A stretch of 64,000 nucleotides of DNA from Sipunculus nudus (GCA_026874595.1 CM049312.1:63768929-63832928), one strand, 5' to 3'. Positions 46,451 to 60,378 are shown, numbered from the stretch's first letter. Numbers and translations: made by a program. Notes: generated by a model from the sequence alone, not told the origin.

Positions 46451-49400
46451 TCTCTGTAATTTATTCATTCAGGTATATACTATGTTGCAGTCAGATATGG
46501 CATTAACTAGTTTAGCCTTTAGTTGGCCATAACTAACACCATTACAAGAGTCAGACAAATGAGATTTGTGTTATTAATAATCTGACTTTGACACATTGCT
46601 GATCTGTATCAGCTCTATTTTGCACCAATCAAAGACATTTAAACATGTGCTACGATGCGATATCTCTTACGCAAAGGTATTTAAACACACCCTGAAATAA
46701 CAAGTAATAAAAACCAATCCATTTGATGCATGCATACATAATGATTACCGTCTGATTCATTCCTAAAAAGAAACTCGGAGCATTGATATGATGTATTATA
46801 TATACACTACGACTACAACCTCAAAATATGTTACGATACCACTGCTATATTATACAAAGCAAGACTTTTTCCAAATTTTTCGTCACAATAATAAGTATTA
46901 TACCATAGTCTATTAGAGTGTATTCAGAGGAATTATACAATTTTTGTTTTTCAAAAGTTTTTTTTTTTGCGGAGGTAACCGCCTCCGTTTTTATTTAAAG
47001 ACTTGAATAACTAAGTAGTATGTATATCTTGTTCAATTCGGGTTTCGGACTTCGTGACAGGGGCGTATACTCGATTATCCTGGTGCCAATCAGGCTCATT
47101 GTACCACTGGGTGTTTCATTTCGTCAAGATTCTCGCTGGTATATACATATTTATTAACTGTAGCCCGAGGTATACTTTAGCTTGTGTACCTTGAAATTAC
47201 ATGAAACCCGACCCCTCTCCCTAAGTCGACATGCTCTCATTCTCAATTCAATGTTGCGGAATTGGAAATCGTTGGAAAATTTTTACAGTGGTTTATTGAT
47301 TCATAAAATAATGAAATATCCTCCTAGTATAATGTTCTGGACCGGGGGGGGGGCTGAAATACCCTTAATTTCTACAAAGAAGAAAAATATAGAAACCAAA
47401 CAATGAGAGTGAACACATAAATATAAAAGTTACCCTGGAGGATAATCTGAGTGGAAACTCTACTCATTATCTGATATAATATGAAGTAGAGTTAACAGTG
47501 ATTTGTTAATTAAAAGCGATTCTAATCCACGAGTGTTAAATGGCAGGCTTCTCCATAATTACTCTTAATACTCTGCTCAGCATCTGGACTGATATGAAGT
47601 AGAAATAACGGTACTCTTATAAATTAAATACAATATAAAAATATAATTATAGGACAAGTTCTTAAAGTATAATAAAGGGAAAACATTAACCTGTTTGTTT
47701 AATTTAACATACCGTTAAAATAATGCAAAGGGGAAGGTATATGAATGATCCTTGTATGATTGTAAACAACATTGATCTTACAGAATAGATACAGCCTTGA
47801 TCTTAGATAATCAAAATATCCAATATTCATATGTTATTCTCACCATCCTTGCTATGAACAATATCGCTTCCATCACCACCATCTGACGAGTTGTAATCTC
47901 CCTTCACCCATTACAATTCCAGGGGCATCTGCTTCAAGGATGTCCACATACTCATTTTTCGTTATCTTTCTTTCTAGACTTTCTATGATTCTTAATACCT
48001 TTTACAATGCAATATCAATCTAATTTATGAATAATTTCTTGTTTATTCAGGCTGCAGTTATATATCTATGCCGTTCTGCTGGGGCGTTTGTATACAAAAC
48101 ATCAGCAACAAAACAATTTTAGAACTGTTGAGCCAAGTGTCAATTTATGTACTTGAGTCAACACGCATATAATGAACAGTAAAAGCATCATAGACACGTT
48201 CCTGTATATGATTAAAAGGAAAGGTCTAAAAACCTGTAAACACTTTGCAGTAAGAACAATTGCCTCATATAAAATATGTTTATTTTCAAGCTTTCCAATG
48301 CATTATGCATGAAGTTTAAAATGCATACTGTCATTAATCATCACTGCAGTTAAAGGATCAGGCAAATTAAATACTATTTATATAAATGCTCACGTTCTTT
48401 ATACTGGGAAATCAGTTTCTAAGTAGGTGAATCCTCCAGTCCCGACCCCGGTTATTGTGTTTACATATGTTGAACATGTTTGGATCCCCTATAGTGACAT
48501 ACGTGATTTTTTTTCTAGGTAAATATATACATATATACATGCCTCATGTCCCACATATCTGCTATTTATTATTATGGGTCCTCGGCCACCCGGAGATATG
48601 TGCACACCTGTGTTTAAGATGATCTAATTGACCTGGAAACAACCTAAGACATACTTAAAATAATCGGAATGTCTTAAAATTATTAGATCTGCTGTATAGA
48701 AATGACGCCTTCGTTGTTGGTCTTATGATTTTATTACAGAAACACGATACATCACATATCCCGATTATATTTAAAAATAATGTCATCTTAGAACATATAT
48801 AAATTTTCAGGCATTTTTATCATATATTTATCATCCTTCCTTCTAATATTTCTTCATTTAAAATTGGGGAAAAGTTAACAAATGATTCTCTATTTAAAAT
48901 TTGTATGAAATAATTCTATGAAACAAAATGTTAACCATTATTATTAATTGGTGGTTTGTGAGTAATATCACTCTGAAGATGGTGTAAGAGACTAAAATAG
49001 ACTTAATGGGAAGATCGTGCTCGCCGGCCCTGCTTCGGGGGTTCGATCGGGCAATGGGATAGATTACGCACCCAGGGCTCGCAAGTGCAGTGGTCACCGG
49101 GCCTGGTTACCGCCAGGAAGAAAAAAAATCAGATGCGATAATGCCGTGTCACGTAATTCGAAAGCGGAATGGAATTCTGCAGATGTTAATATTAAAATAT
49201 TGGAAATGGAAGCGGGTTTCCTCCACTAAAAAAATCTTTAATAAAAGAGTAATTTTAAATGCCTAAAGTAAAGTTTGCAAATGGCAAACTCGAAAGGAGG
49301 CACAACAATCCAGGAAAATGTTCACCCGGCTCGTACTCATTAAAAGTCAAGAAACAGTGCCCAGATATCAAAATAAGCAGTTTTTATTCTCATTCTCTAA

Positions 49401-50037
49401 AGGTCGGTTCTATGCTTCATTTGTTTACCGACTGGCAATTGAAGAATGTGTTGATCCTCCAAAGGCACACTTGTGGTTTTGTATTTACTGATGTTGGGTC
49501 GGCAAATAAGTTAAATATTTCTGTTTCTTAATGGAGAACCACATTTACAAAAATACATTAATGAGACAAGGTGGGTATAAAAATGATCCAGGGTAAAATA
49601 ACCATCTCGACACTCGAATATATGCATACTAGTGTTTAGTATCAGAAGAATAAAAACAGATGTGGCCTAAGGCCTTCTGTAAAACTACCAAAATAATCAT
49701 TGGACTGTTACAACTGATAATGTGAAACTAACTGATAACGTAATAAATAAATGACCGATAACGTATCACTTACCAATAATGTAATGCAAAATCAAACGAT
49801 AATGAAACAGATTTCCCTAGCCGTTAACGTAAAACAGAATTAATTGGTAAAGTAAAAACATTTCAGTGAACCTGACCAAACTAAATTGGACCTTCCGCAT
49901 GCTTCTTGGACAACACATGTTTTTTTTAGCTCACTTGGTCATCAGAGCATTAGTGATCACCCCTTGTCCTTCCGAGCACAAATCGGTCTCTTTCGCGTCG
50001 CACTTTTCATATCTTGTATTATAATTATATAGCACCA

Positions 50038-50102
<65 letters not shown>

Positions 50103-50930
50103 GTCGCGCGCCATCTTCCGATCTTAAGAAGGACCGACCCAATATCCGATCATGATCTGCCGATGCATTCCTTCAATTTTGAATTAAAAGAAAGAAAAAG
50201 ATGAGTTAAATAATAGTTTCTCATCTACGAGTATTATAATTTGTATATTTTATGGTATTATGTGTGAAAATTAGCTGATGGGTGGAAAGGTATAAACCTA
50301 CAAAGGTTCTATACCTTGTACAATGATTTTTATTTTTATTTTTTAAATAAATTTAAGTAAATTTAAATATGTGTATATTTGTTGTATTGTTTGTCTTATT
50401 TTATGGATAACATATGTGTATAAAATATTACCAATATCAGTAAATGAACATAGGGAGATGGGCATGTGCAAAGTTGATAATGTTGATTGGTAATTTGGCC
50501 TGACCCATCTTAAAATGGGTCTGAATCAATAAATAACGTGAAAAATATTATCAATTTCAGTAAATTACATCGGGATATGGGTCTGTTCCTGGTTGACATT
50601 GTTGATCCGTTGTTGGGTCTGACTGCTAATAAACAAAGAGATGGAAACAAATAATTTGATAATCTAATTGCTAAAAAATAAAAAGAGGTCTGCAAAAAAA
50701 AATAAAAAATGAATAAATGGGGAATAGATAACATATATCAGAAACATGGCAAAAAGTCCAATCTCTCTTATTCAAGTATCGCCTTGTTAACCTCACATCG
50801 AGTGTATATCTAAGAGGTGGAGCATGGTGGTGTTAAAGACACAGAACAAGACACAGATAACTGTTGTACTGGTTCCCGCGTCCAATTTTTTTGTATGCTA
50901 GATGTTAAATGCTAGATATAGGGGAGCAGG
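46451..50930. other. Intergenic DNA without recognisable genes
   Basis: AT-rich sequence with no transporter exon or other gene that I can recognise. It holds a poly-G run near 47345 and a (TA)n tract at 50038-50099. The stretch 49929-50010 (TTTAGCTCACTTGGTCATCA, then GTGATCACCCCTTGTCCTTC) looks like a decayed dispersed repeat known to me from bivalves. Confidence 0.4.
49929..50160. repeat. Decayed dispersed repeat (TTTAGCTCAC… type) with (TA)n tract
   Basis: AGCTCACTTG followed by GTGATCACCCCTTGTCC at about 49929-49975. A related piece, GAGCTTTAGCGATCACCGTTTGTC, is at about 61361. I recall elements with AGCTCACNTGAGC ... GATCACCCNTTGTCCGTC from bivalve genomes. The (TA)n at 50038-50099 lies inside. 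Confidence 0.4.
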
Positions 50931-50951
50931 GAACCAGCCTAGTGATCATTT

Positions 50952-51083
50952 GTAAGATCGCGAGGGAACGCGATAATATCGCAAGGGAACGCAAAAAGAT
51001 CGCGAGAGAACGCGAAAAGATCGCGAGGGAACGCGATATTATTGCGAGGGAACGCGAATAGATCGCGAGGGAATGCGATATTT
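50952..51083. repeat. 21-bp minisatellite (six units)
   Basis: Six units of 21 bp built on GATCGCGAGGGAACGCGA. Each unit holds an inverted pair ATCGCG/CGCGAT. Because 21 is a multiple of three, the minus strand stays open and reads repeats of AFPRDLF/AFPRDII. I regard that as a repeat artefact. Confidence 0.85.
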
Positions 51084-53400
51084 ACCCAGAAAAAAAATAT
51101 CACGTATGCCACTTTAAGGGCTCCATATACATGCAACAATTTACACATAAATAAAATAGTTGGCAGCTTTTAATATTTAGTATACTGAACTTATTTTAAA
51201 ACTCTAATCACCTTTTTTATATTCATACAGCCATCCATGTAGTAATAAATTATGCGAACAACAAGTCAGTCCGCCTTTTTCTCCACCTTTTATTTGCTTC
51301 TATTTCAATTATTGAGGTCGCGTAGTTTGTTTTAAGGAGAGAGGTGTGTTGGTTCATGTTGATGAAAAATATGTATACCTTGTTCCAACACCCCTAGCCT
51401 CCTAATTTTTCCCGATATATGTTTCACTTATAGCTTGTTTGCCACTACAAATTAGCTTTTTTTAGAAAAAGTAACGTGGCGATTTATGTTGATTTAATCA
51501 GCATGAAATAGATAAATTACTTTGCGACACCAGGACGGTGTTAACCTGTTAAGAAAGAGTTTAAGAGTGATGTTGTCAGTTCAAGTGACCATATCTTTTA
51601 ACCATATGATATAGGAGGGACATATGTGTGCAATCATGTGACGTACAAATACCACTGTGACATCATCCCTAAGCTTCGTCAAATGAATGTTAACTTAGGC
51701 CGTCGCCTTTGGCAATCACTATGTCACCAGACCGTATATCTCTTCTGACTTTTCTCTATGGATCAATCATATGATATCCATATACGGAACAGTATTTTAT
51801 TGTTGTTAGATATTCGCCACAATTGTCTGATTTGCCTCTTGGGTAAATGAAGGTAAGCTTAAGAGGATTATTTTTTAAAAATCACGAAAATCAAGTGGAC
51901 AGGGGTAGAGGAATGGAGTAAAATGAATTCCACGAAAGTTCAAATCCTACTACAAAGGACATGTATTCAAACATATGAAATTGTCATGTTGTCTAAATAA
52001 GCAGACAAAGTGGTCATGATCAGCAACTGAAAAATTCTTCGCTTTATAATCCAAAAGGTTTCCTTGTGCGGGACACAATGTTTAAGACTATTGATCTGTA
52101 TTTTAACCCTAGAATCAAGCCATGACATTTGACTAATATCTTTACCTAAATGATACGCTATGATTCACTTTCTTTCTTAAACATGCGGTGGATAAAGACA
52201 TGACTATTCAGTAGGTGTTTCTTTTTCGGAAACTTAATACAAATTTGTTTAAGACATGGCTCTTATATATTGGAAGGGCGATCTCAAGGCTGCTGGCTGC
52301 ATGATACTATTATCATGGTGAAAGTATAAAATCGAAATGTTTGACAATGAAATTAATCAATTACCGAAGTAACGATTATGGAGAATATGCTAATACATGT
52401 TCAACTTTTTTCTTGTGCTGAAAATCAATGAAGCAAAGCTTCATATCAAGGGCAATGTAAGATGTGGGTAGATTTAGAAAAACACATAGATATAATGACT
52501 TGTATTGCTCGACATTCAACATTAACAGTAAAGGTCATATGAAGAAAATAGTTATGACGTAGTGGAGAAATATGCCCCATGAAGTTGTTGGGTTGTTTTA
52601 CACAGGTAAAGAGCAACACCACTGATGCAGGAGCGGTTCCAGAATTTGTAAAGAGAGGAGTTTATTGTTAAAACGAGTGTTTTAATGGCCTTAAAGAGGT
52701 CCACAATTACTAAAAGGGTTTATAAAATATATATCCGCAGAAGTAGGGTCTACCTGGTGCAATGTTAGATAGCCGGGGCTACGATTTTACCGTTTAGAAA
52801 AAAGGTAAATTGAGTACGGTATTAAACTACCATGAATGTCCGATCGTTTTCAAGCCGCAATTGAAACCCGATACTCCTTATTAAGATAGACTGTCTCTCT
52901 CTTGTGATCATTTTTAAGTCGAACGAGTGGAAACATCAATTATAAATGCACAAGCGAACAGCGGAAAGGCATTTTCATCAATATTCCGTTCAATTTAAAA
53001 AGAAAATAACTTCTTCAATTCGTCAAAGCAACCTAATTAGGTTGCCTGCAAACTATTAAATACATGGAATGTTCTGAAAGATGGATTGGAAAAAATTAGA
53101 AACATCTACAAAACAAAGACAAAAACAAAGGCAAAAACAAGCATAAACATAAAATGACTGCTTCTTTCAGTTTCAACTAGTTTAATCTAAATAAAATCAA
53201 CAAATAATAAATGAGCATAAGATGGATCACAAATTTTAACATCAATGACAAATTCAGCGTAGGAGTCCTAAAACTCTGCCAATCGGAACTTGTAAGAAGA
53301 TAGGAATATGGACAAAAGGTTGGAACCACAGTATCATAGTATAATAGTTGCAGTGGATAACAACCAAGGAGTAAAAAAAATCTTACATTGAAACGAATCA
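51084..53400. other. Intergenic DNA
   Basis: AT-rich, with no gene recognised. Positions near 51905-51950 contain a B-box-like GTTCAAATCC without a convincing tRNA. Confidence 0.45.
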
Positions 53401-53409
53401 GAAGGACTC

Positions 53410-53415
53410 TTTATT
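53410..53415 (-). terminator. Polyadenylation signal of the minus-strand pseudogene
   Basis: TTTATT on the plus strand is AATAAA on the minus strand, about 30 bp beyond the stop codon at 53445-53447. Confidence 0.45.
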
Positions 53416-53444
53416 TTTATCACACATGTGCTAAGGTACTAAGG

Positions 53445-56400
53445 TTACTCATTTGTGATTGTTCTTCCAGCCATAAAGCGAAGAATGCAATAAATGACCA
53501 AGTTCACACTAACAGCTCCAAGGATAGTATATAGCAGCCACAATGGGGAATATGTCTGAAACATGTAACCAGTAAATGCACTTCCTGTGGCTGAACCAGT
53601 AAAGGCACCTAATGATAAAACGGCTGCCTCAGAGTTTGAAACGTGTGTAATTGAGGCAGCCCAGATGACTCCTGCTCCATAGAAGCACGACAAACCAGCA
53701 CCGGCGACAGCAATGCAGACCCACACCACTATATCATTCATTGAATTAAATATCACCAACACTAAATATGCAAGGAAGGTGGTGAGCAAACTACCAATTA
53801 TCATCTTCTGAGAATCCACCTTTGTGGATACAGGTACACTGATTATCCTTCCGACCGCATGAGCTCCATATAAGGTCGAGTTAATGAGGGGACCTTTAAA
53901 TTTTTCCCAACCAAGGTGTTTTACAACAAAAGAAGGCATAAAAAGGGATGGCATATATTCAGACCATATGTAACAGAAGTACCATATAAAGAGTTATATT
54001 AGAATGATCACTCTGACGATTAGAGATTGCTGCTTTATTTCTTTCTTTATTCTTCTCTTTTCTACCACCTGCTTTGAAGTTCTTGGTCCCATGAAGAATA
54101 GTGTCCAAGTTGGTAGTGTCGATCACATTATAATACATCCTGCCGTTAGGTATGCAAAGGGCACCTTCAATGAATCACTTATGTCTGCTCTTACAGTGAA
54201 AAAGGACTGGTTTTCATTTGTGACTATTGTGGTTAAAGCATATGATGAATATGTAGCTGATAGGTTACTGAATGTTGTGTTCCTTTCAATTTCTATATTA
54301 GAATCCACTTGTTTTCGAACGGACATGAAATACCCTGTGATGAAAGGACCGAGAAAAGCTCCAATAGACCAGGAAGCGTGGACTGCTTGCTCGGCAGGTT
54401 CCCTTTTCCTATTTTCCTTCAGTAGTTGTAGAGGATACACGAGACAAACTGGAGAAAATAACATATAAACAGACACCATAGGAAGGAGCCAGAAGCTGCA
54501 ACATTCATAATTGCTAAAGTTTTTGCTTAAATCAAACTATAAATCTTCAGATTACACATTTTTACGACTTCTTAATTAACATCAGTATGGCAAATAAGTT
54601 TTAAAAATAATAAAGGAAAACAATTGATATTTTTATGGGTTAAAATGTAAGGTCCACCATCTTCAGCCATAAATACACATGGTAAAATATGGCGTTTGGT
54701 TAAGCGCATAAAAAAACTGTTGTAGGAGAAAAAATGTCAAATATGCATATAAAATTTACATTAAACTTCAAATTTAATGTAGAGCGGGAAGTGGGAAAAC
54801 TTTCAGTGGTGCATGTGATTTTTTTAACAATTAACGACACAGAATGAACATATTTTCATATAAATTTTATACAAATGTCTCATAAATTCTTTTATAAAAT
54901 AAATAAGAGAATACTTACATGGCTCAAAAAACCCATAGGTGAATCTCCAAATGGTATAAAAAATACCAAAGAAAGGCAGACTCCTTCCCCAAGGTATAAG
55001 AGCCACTAACGCACCCAGTAAGGCAATGTTAGCAGCCAACTGAAGTTCTGGTTGAATGCGAGAGGAGAATAGACCGGCGGCAACACCTCCGCAAAAGCTA
55101 CCAACACCACCGACGGACATAACAAATGAAATGCTTTTTATATCCGTTCCAAGGTATTCCGTCATATCGAGCAGAGCTGGGCCGTGTACGGAAACTGAAT
55201 AGCCCTGAAAGAAAGCAACTATTCAATGTTTTCGTACAGTTTATACATTTTTACTGTAATATTTTTTTTTTTTTTGCTTTATGTGTTGGCTTCCACGAAC
55301 ATGACAATTTATGGTCTCTGACATTTCTTCTTCTTTTGTTGAATGTTCTTTCAGCATCACGTGGTATTTGTTAATCATAGATACATCGAATCAATATAAC
55401 GTGCCACTATATTCTCTATGGGAAATTATAAATATTTTCAGAAAACATAGTATATATATTTCAGCTTGCAATGAAACATTACACAGACACTCACACGCAA
55501 ACACCGATTAATTCCGCATATAGATTTTACAAGAATACATGTCTGAATAAAAAAATGTAAATACTCATGTCTATATTGTTTAATTTATCGGTAAGAAAAG
55601 AAGTTACGTTTTCAACTGTCTCTGGCTGTTTATTGTTCTGTAGGATAACATGAGAAGATAAAAATCCACTGACCCTATTATCAAGAAAAGGAGGACTCCA
55701 TCATTTGTCGGTAAGGGCAAAGATTGGGACAAACAGGATTGTTTGCCTTTGTTAAGCTATGCACTATTAAGTTTCGTTTTAAAGCTAATGTATGTTCTTC
55801 ACTTATATAATTCTTTATTGCCTGCCGGAATCATAGATTTAGGCAGAATTCTCTGTCAGTTCCGTATGTTTGTTGCTTGCCTGGATCAACTATTTCAGCA
55901 AACATGTTGGTCAGTTTCGTATGTTTGTCTGTTTCTTTGTGGTTTTGCTTCTCTATGACGACTATACAGGTTATAATTTCTCAGCAAACTGCTTTCAAAC
56001 TATTCACAAACAGACAGACATACTGAATCTTTTGAAACTGGTTCATCTTATGTCTAACACTAATATCTCGAAAAGATTTTTTATTTTCCGGATATGGCCA
56101 CTAGGGGCATTGCTATGTAACCACTGTGATATATCATTTTTGGCCATATCTTTGGAGGAAAAAAAACTTTATTACATAAACTGTAGCTTGTTTTCTTTCT
56201 CTTGGCCTTTTCCAAATTTTTGTCAAATCATTTGGTCTCCATCTTGTGTCACTTTGTCAGTATGTCTGTCTGTTTGTCAGTGGTACTCAAATTCTTTCCG
56301 TCCGTCTTTCTATTATTTCAATTAACGGCAAGCGTTCAACCTAAGGTCGTCTAGTTTGTTTGTTTGTGTGTTTGTCTGTGACCATTCTACTGCTCACAAT

Positions 56401-57968
56401 TTTGCCGCAATTGCTTTCAAATTTACAAAGCTGGTAGACAATCAAAGTCCTGGAATATATTGTTTTTGTTCAATATAAGTCAAAGGTTACGGTCAAGGTC
56501 ATCAATAGTTTGTCAAACGGGATATTTCGAGATATCGCTTTGTGATAGCCTAGAGTCCACCAGTAGTCAGGTATCATATTGGAACTGATATATCTTATGT
56601 CTTACACTAATATCTCGAAATTTATTTTTTTTTTCATTTTCCGGATATCGCCGCTAAGGAACGCTGAACTGGAACCTCTTATTTGTTTGTAAGCTGATCT
56701 CAATTTTGCATGCTCGCTGGTTCTTGCGTCTCACATATAGCATTCTAGAGGAATCCTTTTGAAACTGGTACATCTGATGTCTTACAGTAATATCTCGAAA
56801 AGCATTTTTTATTTTCGCTAGGGGCTGTTTAACTCGAACCTACCAAACGTATTATTTAGGTCATATCTCCATAACTATAAATCTCAATTTTAATTACCCT
56901 GGCTTATTTTCTTCCTCTTGGTCTTCTCCATAACCTGAGCAATCATCTGGTCTCATTCTTGGGCCACTTTGTTAGTATGTATGTCTGTTTGTCAATTGTC
57001 CTCAAATTCGTTTGATGGTTCTTGCGTCTGATAAATAGCATTCTACAGACCACAGTTTTGAAGGAATCCTTTTGAAACTGGTTAATCTTATGTTTAATAC
57101 TTATATCTCGAAATGGATTTTTTTTTAATTTTTTTGTAATATGGTAACTAGGGGGCGCTGGTGAGGAACCACTTCAACATATCATTTTTGGCCATATCTC
57201 ATCTGGCCACTTTACTTCTGAATTTCATAAATGATAATTTAATTTCTTCCTCTTGGTTGTTTCCATGACCTGAGTAAGTCATCTGGTCTCATTATTGTGT
57301 CCATTGTCAGTATGTCTGTCTATTGGTCAGTTGTCCTCAATTTCGCCTGCTCTTGGGGTCTTGCCTCTTACAAATAGCATTCTACAGGTCACATTACCTT
57401 CTCATTATGATAATCTACTCATCTGTTAGCGCAGATGTGTCATTGTGTCAGTATGTTTGTCCGTGTGTCGGTGGTTGTCAGCCATCTCTGTTTTCATGTA
57501 CTTATTTGTGATATATGTAGTTCAACATGCCACAACTTCAAAGAAATCGCTCTGAAAGTCACTCAATTGATAGAAAACTGACAGTTTGTTCTTTTTGTCC
57601 GTCTGTCTATCATTTCAATTTACGGCAAGCGTTCGACCTATGGTCGTCTAGCTTCTTCATTCCTTTTACAGCTCCTATGTAATTGTTAAAAGTAGATAAT
57701 TCAAGATTCCTACTTAATAAGTTAGGTACATTTAATTATATTTTGAATCATATGAAAAAGGAACAATGCAGTGGAATGTGGATTGATGTGTTACTCTTGT
57801 ATAAACAGCTATTAAGTAGGATATTTTAGGTTAACCATCAAATCATACCAGCATGATTAGAGCAATGTAATGTGTCAGAAGCTTCCACCGCCACCATTTT
57901 ACAGGCTGCATCCTCTCTTCCGCGGTGTTTCTTTCAGGAGTTTCGCCTCCAGGAAGACTCGGCACCAT
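53445..57968 (-). pseudogene. MFS transporter, three complete exons but two in-frame stops
   Basis: Exon 1 is 57968-57849 (MVPSLPGGETPERN..., QPVKWWRWKLL, donor GTATGA), exon 2 is 55204-54919 (286 nt, GPALLDMTEYLGTD, PWGRSLPFFG) and exon 3 is 54448-53445 (1004 nt). Joined in frame they cover 470 codons, the same length as the intact copies. Phases (0, 1) and splice sites are preserved. Exon 3 has TGA at 54123-54125 (just after VPFAYLTAGCIIM) and TAA at 53994-53996 (in TM7). No frameshift is visible. Everything beyond is well kept: WSEYMPSLFMPSFVVKHLGW, LSCFYGAGVIWA and GYMFQTYSPLWLLY. It is therefore a young or possibly polymorphic pseudogene, unless the stops are sequencing errors or are recoded. 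Loop sequons include NTT, NLS and NQS. Confidence 0.88.
55850..57665. repeat. Diverged repeat block in intron 1 of the minus-strand pseudogene
   Basis: Four related stretches contain AATATCTCGAAA followed by an A/T-rich part and CNCTAGGGGC (about 56033-56170, 56583-56680, 56760-56880 and 57073-57220). TTTTTGGCCATATCT recurs at about 56140 and 57190. GTCAGTATGTCTGTCTGTTT recurs several times. AATTNACGGCAAGCGTTCNA then CCTANGGTCGTCTAG recurs at about 56323 and 57616. This is one repeat family in tandem or nested copies. No coding content is recognised. Confidence 0.6.
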
Positions 57969-58698
57969 CTCCTCATGGCAGATTTCCGTCAGAGGCATAT
58001 CGGAGTAATAAGAAGAAAAAGGACCCTTCCTTTCACGTACGCAATCTATCTTATACTTTCAAGTATGACACGAAGTGGAAAATAACCATGCGGCGTTTTG
58101 TTCTCACACCAGCATTAGTAACTACAGAATATGTCTGTTTTCGCAGGTATGTAGGGTGTTATACACATAGCTGAAAATGTAAGTAAACAACAATAATCAG
58201 GGGAGTCTGAAGGTCGCATATGAATGATCACATTCCTTTTGACCCAGCTTTGCATATTGACTTTCTAATGAAAGTTTAAACAGAGAAATACATTTATAAA
58301 CACGAATGTCGTCCAGCCCATGGTTCATTACAACTAGGGTTATAATGATAATGCTTTTCGTAAACGCGAGAACAGGGTCTCTAGATATCTCCGCCAATCG
58401 ACGACTTAAAATGGTAATGAAAATGTTCATGAAACTCTTAAAAAAATTGGCTCTTTTATTAATTTAATTTCACATCACTGTTCTGATAATTTATCCCCGT
58501 GTTAGCATCATTCCCTGGCATAATTGACCTATTCATGAACTCTAGGCTATAGGTTGAGGGAGCCATTCCTCCGACTACCGAGTAAATAATAATGACATAC
58601 CTGGCACGTAATTCGTATAAGAATAATAATCCAAAATATTGCAAGCAAGTTCAAATTGACTGCGATATAGTAAACAATGGTCAGGCGATACCAGTTGA

Positions 58699-58746
58699 TG
58701 ACGTCAGTCAATACGACGTCATGCGTCATCGACCTTTGTGACGTCA
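58699..58746. promoter_or_regulatory. CRE cluster (TGACGTCA)
   Basis: Perfect TGACGTCA at 58699-58706 and 58739-58746, with CGACGTCAT at 58714-58722 and a half site TGCGTCA just after it. This makes three to four CREB/ATF-type sites in 48 bp, between divergent transporter copies. Function is inferred. Confidence 0.5.
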
Positions 58747-59279
58747 TTATTATGTTGTTAGAAGCTCTCGCCACCATAGGCATTGAAGACTTCTGTGTAG
58801 GATGGTTTGGGGGCTCATTATTATAGGAAGTTAAAAGTGAGGGAGCATTTAGGCTGTGGTGGATTGGCCAGTTGCTGCAATATAGTGGGTTACCCGTTTC
58901 AAACGGTAAAACAGAACAGCTGATGCTGCAGGGCAATATTCATGGGGTAGGAATTCATGTTCCTTTATTGACATCAGTTCATATTAACTAGATATTGTCT
59001 ATATTTATGTCATTATAAATGTCATTAGCGAGGCACAAATCGTAATAGCTCGACCTATAAACTTCTTATTTAATATCCATGGAGGTTCATGAAATTATCC
59101 TTGGAACCTGAAATTAGGTCACTGTGACCTCTGCGATACGGGCTTGTTTTTGTACACCATAATAATATAAAATCGTCTGTATCTCAATAATGAATGTATG
59201 GGTCGCCATAATTCTTGCCTTGGTAATTGGGCATGGAAAGTTTAATCACCTGTTGTAGACATGCTTGTGCTAATACATA

Positions 59280-59280
<1 letters not shown>

Positions 59281-59323
<43 letters not shown>
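59281..59323. repeat. (TA)n microsatellite
   Basis: About 40 bp of TA in the divergent intergenic region. Confidence 0.95.
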
Positions 59324-59325
<2 letters not shown>

Positions 59326-60378
59326 GAATAAATTATCTGCGAGAATGCAGTTTACCCCCGCGGTCAAAGTGCGCTCTCTGCTTTGTACCAGAGCATGTTA
59401 ATACTAAAGCATTTGATGGTTCAGAATCACTACCGCCCGTTTCGCCCTATCGGATCATCAGATGACGGAAATTCAACTGCTGCGGTGTCAAACTTTTTTT
59501 TATAATTTCTTTTTCGCACGATTAGGTGCCCTTGATTCATGGCGACAGTTGGATACAATTTCGGAACGTTAATTCAGCAAATTCTTTTGTTTTGGGCTAC
59601 GCATTGGCAAACAAAAGTTGCACTGATTTGATCAGGTTATGGATGTGTTTGACGGCTGGATTATAGACCAGGTGATGATGAAGTTCCGTGGCTTGTCTTC
59701 TCAACCGAATTATGTTTCTGTGGGGTTTTTTTTTTGTTTGTTTCCCCCGCGTCCGTGCAACTGAGCTTTGTCTTGTATCCACTATTTCTGAGTGCTGGCT
59801 CGTATTCTGTTGATGCATTATACATGACCTCGAATTGCATAAACCAATGACAGAACCCCAAAGTGCACATGACAGGCTCTGTGACCAGTTAGCTCGAAAT
59901 GCAGGAAAATCCTAAAGGGGCCCCAATAAAAAGCGTGACATTGGCCATTAAATCAAATCAGAAGGAATGGTATTTGTCAGGATAAATATTAAAATGATTA
60001 ATTATACAGATTAGAAAAATCCCAATTGCAATTTAATTATATAGATAAGAGGTGGCAAAGAACGTATGATGATTCTTTCGTAATAACTCTCTGAAGGGAT
60101 CCCCTTTATATACTAAAATGCTTATTGATAAATCGAAGGGGAGTCGCTCTTTGGCCCAAACCTATAATTGCTTTAAATCACTGTAAGATGATAAAGTCCA
60201 TGTCGTGACTACCATATATAATAATATGTAAAATAAGTGATTAATACTCTGTCTTGTAGTGCGCTTTCACGCGCATATCGTTGCAGGTTGTTCGTGTGGT
60301 TAAAATTCACGATAAAGATAAGAAGGTATATTGAGATGCTGTAACAATTTGCAGGACACCTGCCGTTCTGTTGTGAAA

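Larger units (their letters stand above)
57969..60378. promoter_or_regulatory. Divergent intergenic region between two transporter copies
   Basis: The minus-strand pseudogene starts at 57968 and the next gene starts at 60379 on the plus strand, so this 2.4-kb interval carries both upstream regions. It holds a CRE cluster (58699-58746) and a (TA)n tract at 59281-59323. No other gene is recognised. Confidence 0.5.

Noticed and set aside
51905-51960. Possible tRNA gene (GTTCAAATCC box)
   Set aside because: No matching A box, acceptor stem or anticodon arm could be drawn.
54004-54468. 154-codon plus-strand frame
   Set aside because: It is the antisense of exon 3 of the minus-strand transporter pseudogene.
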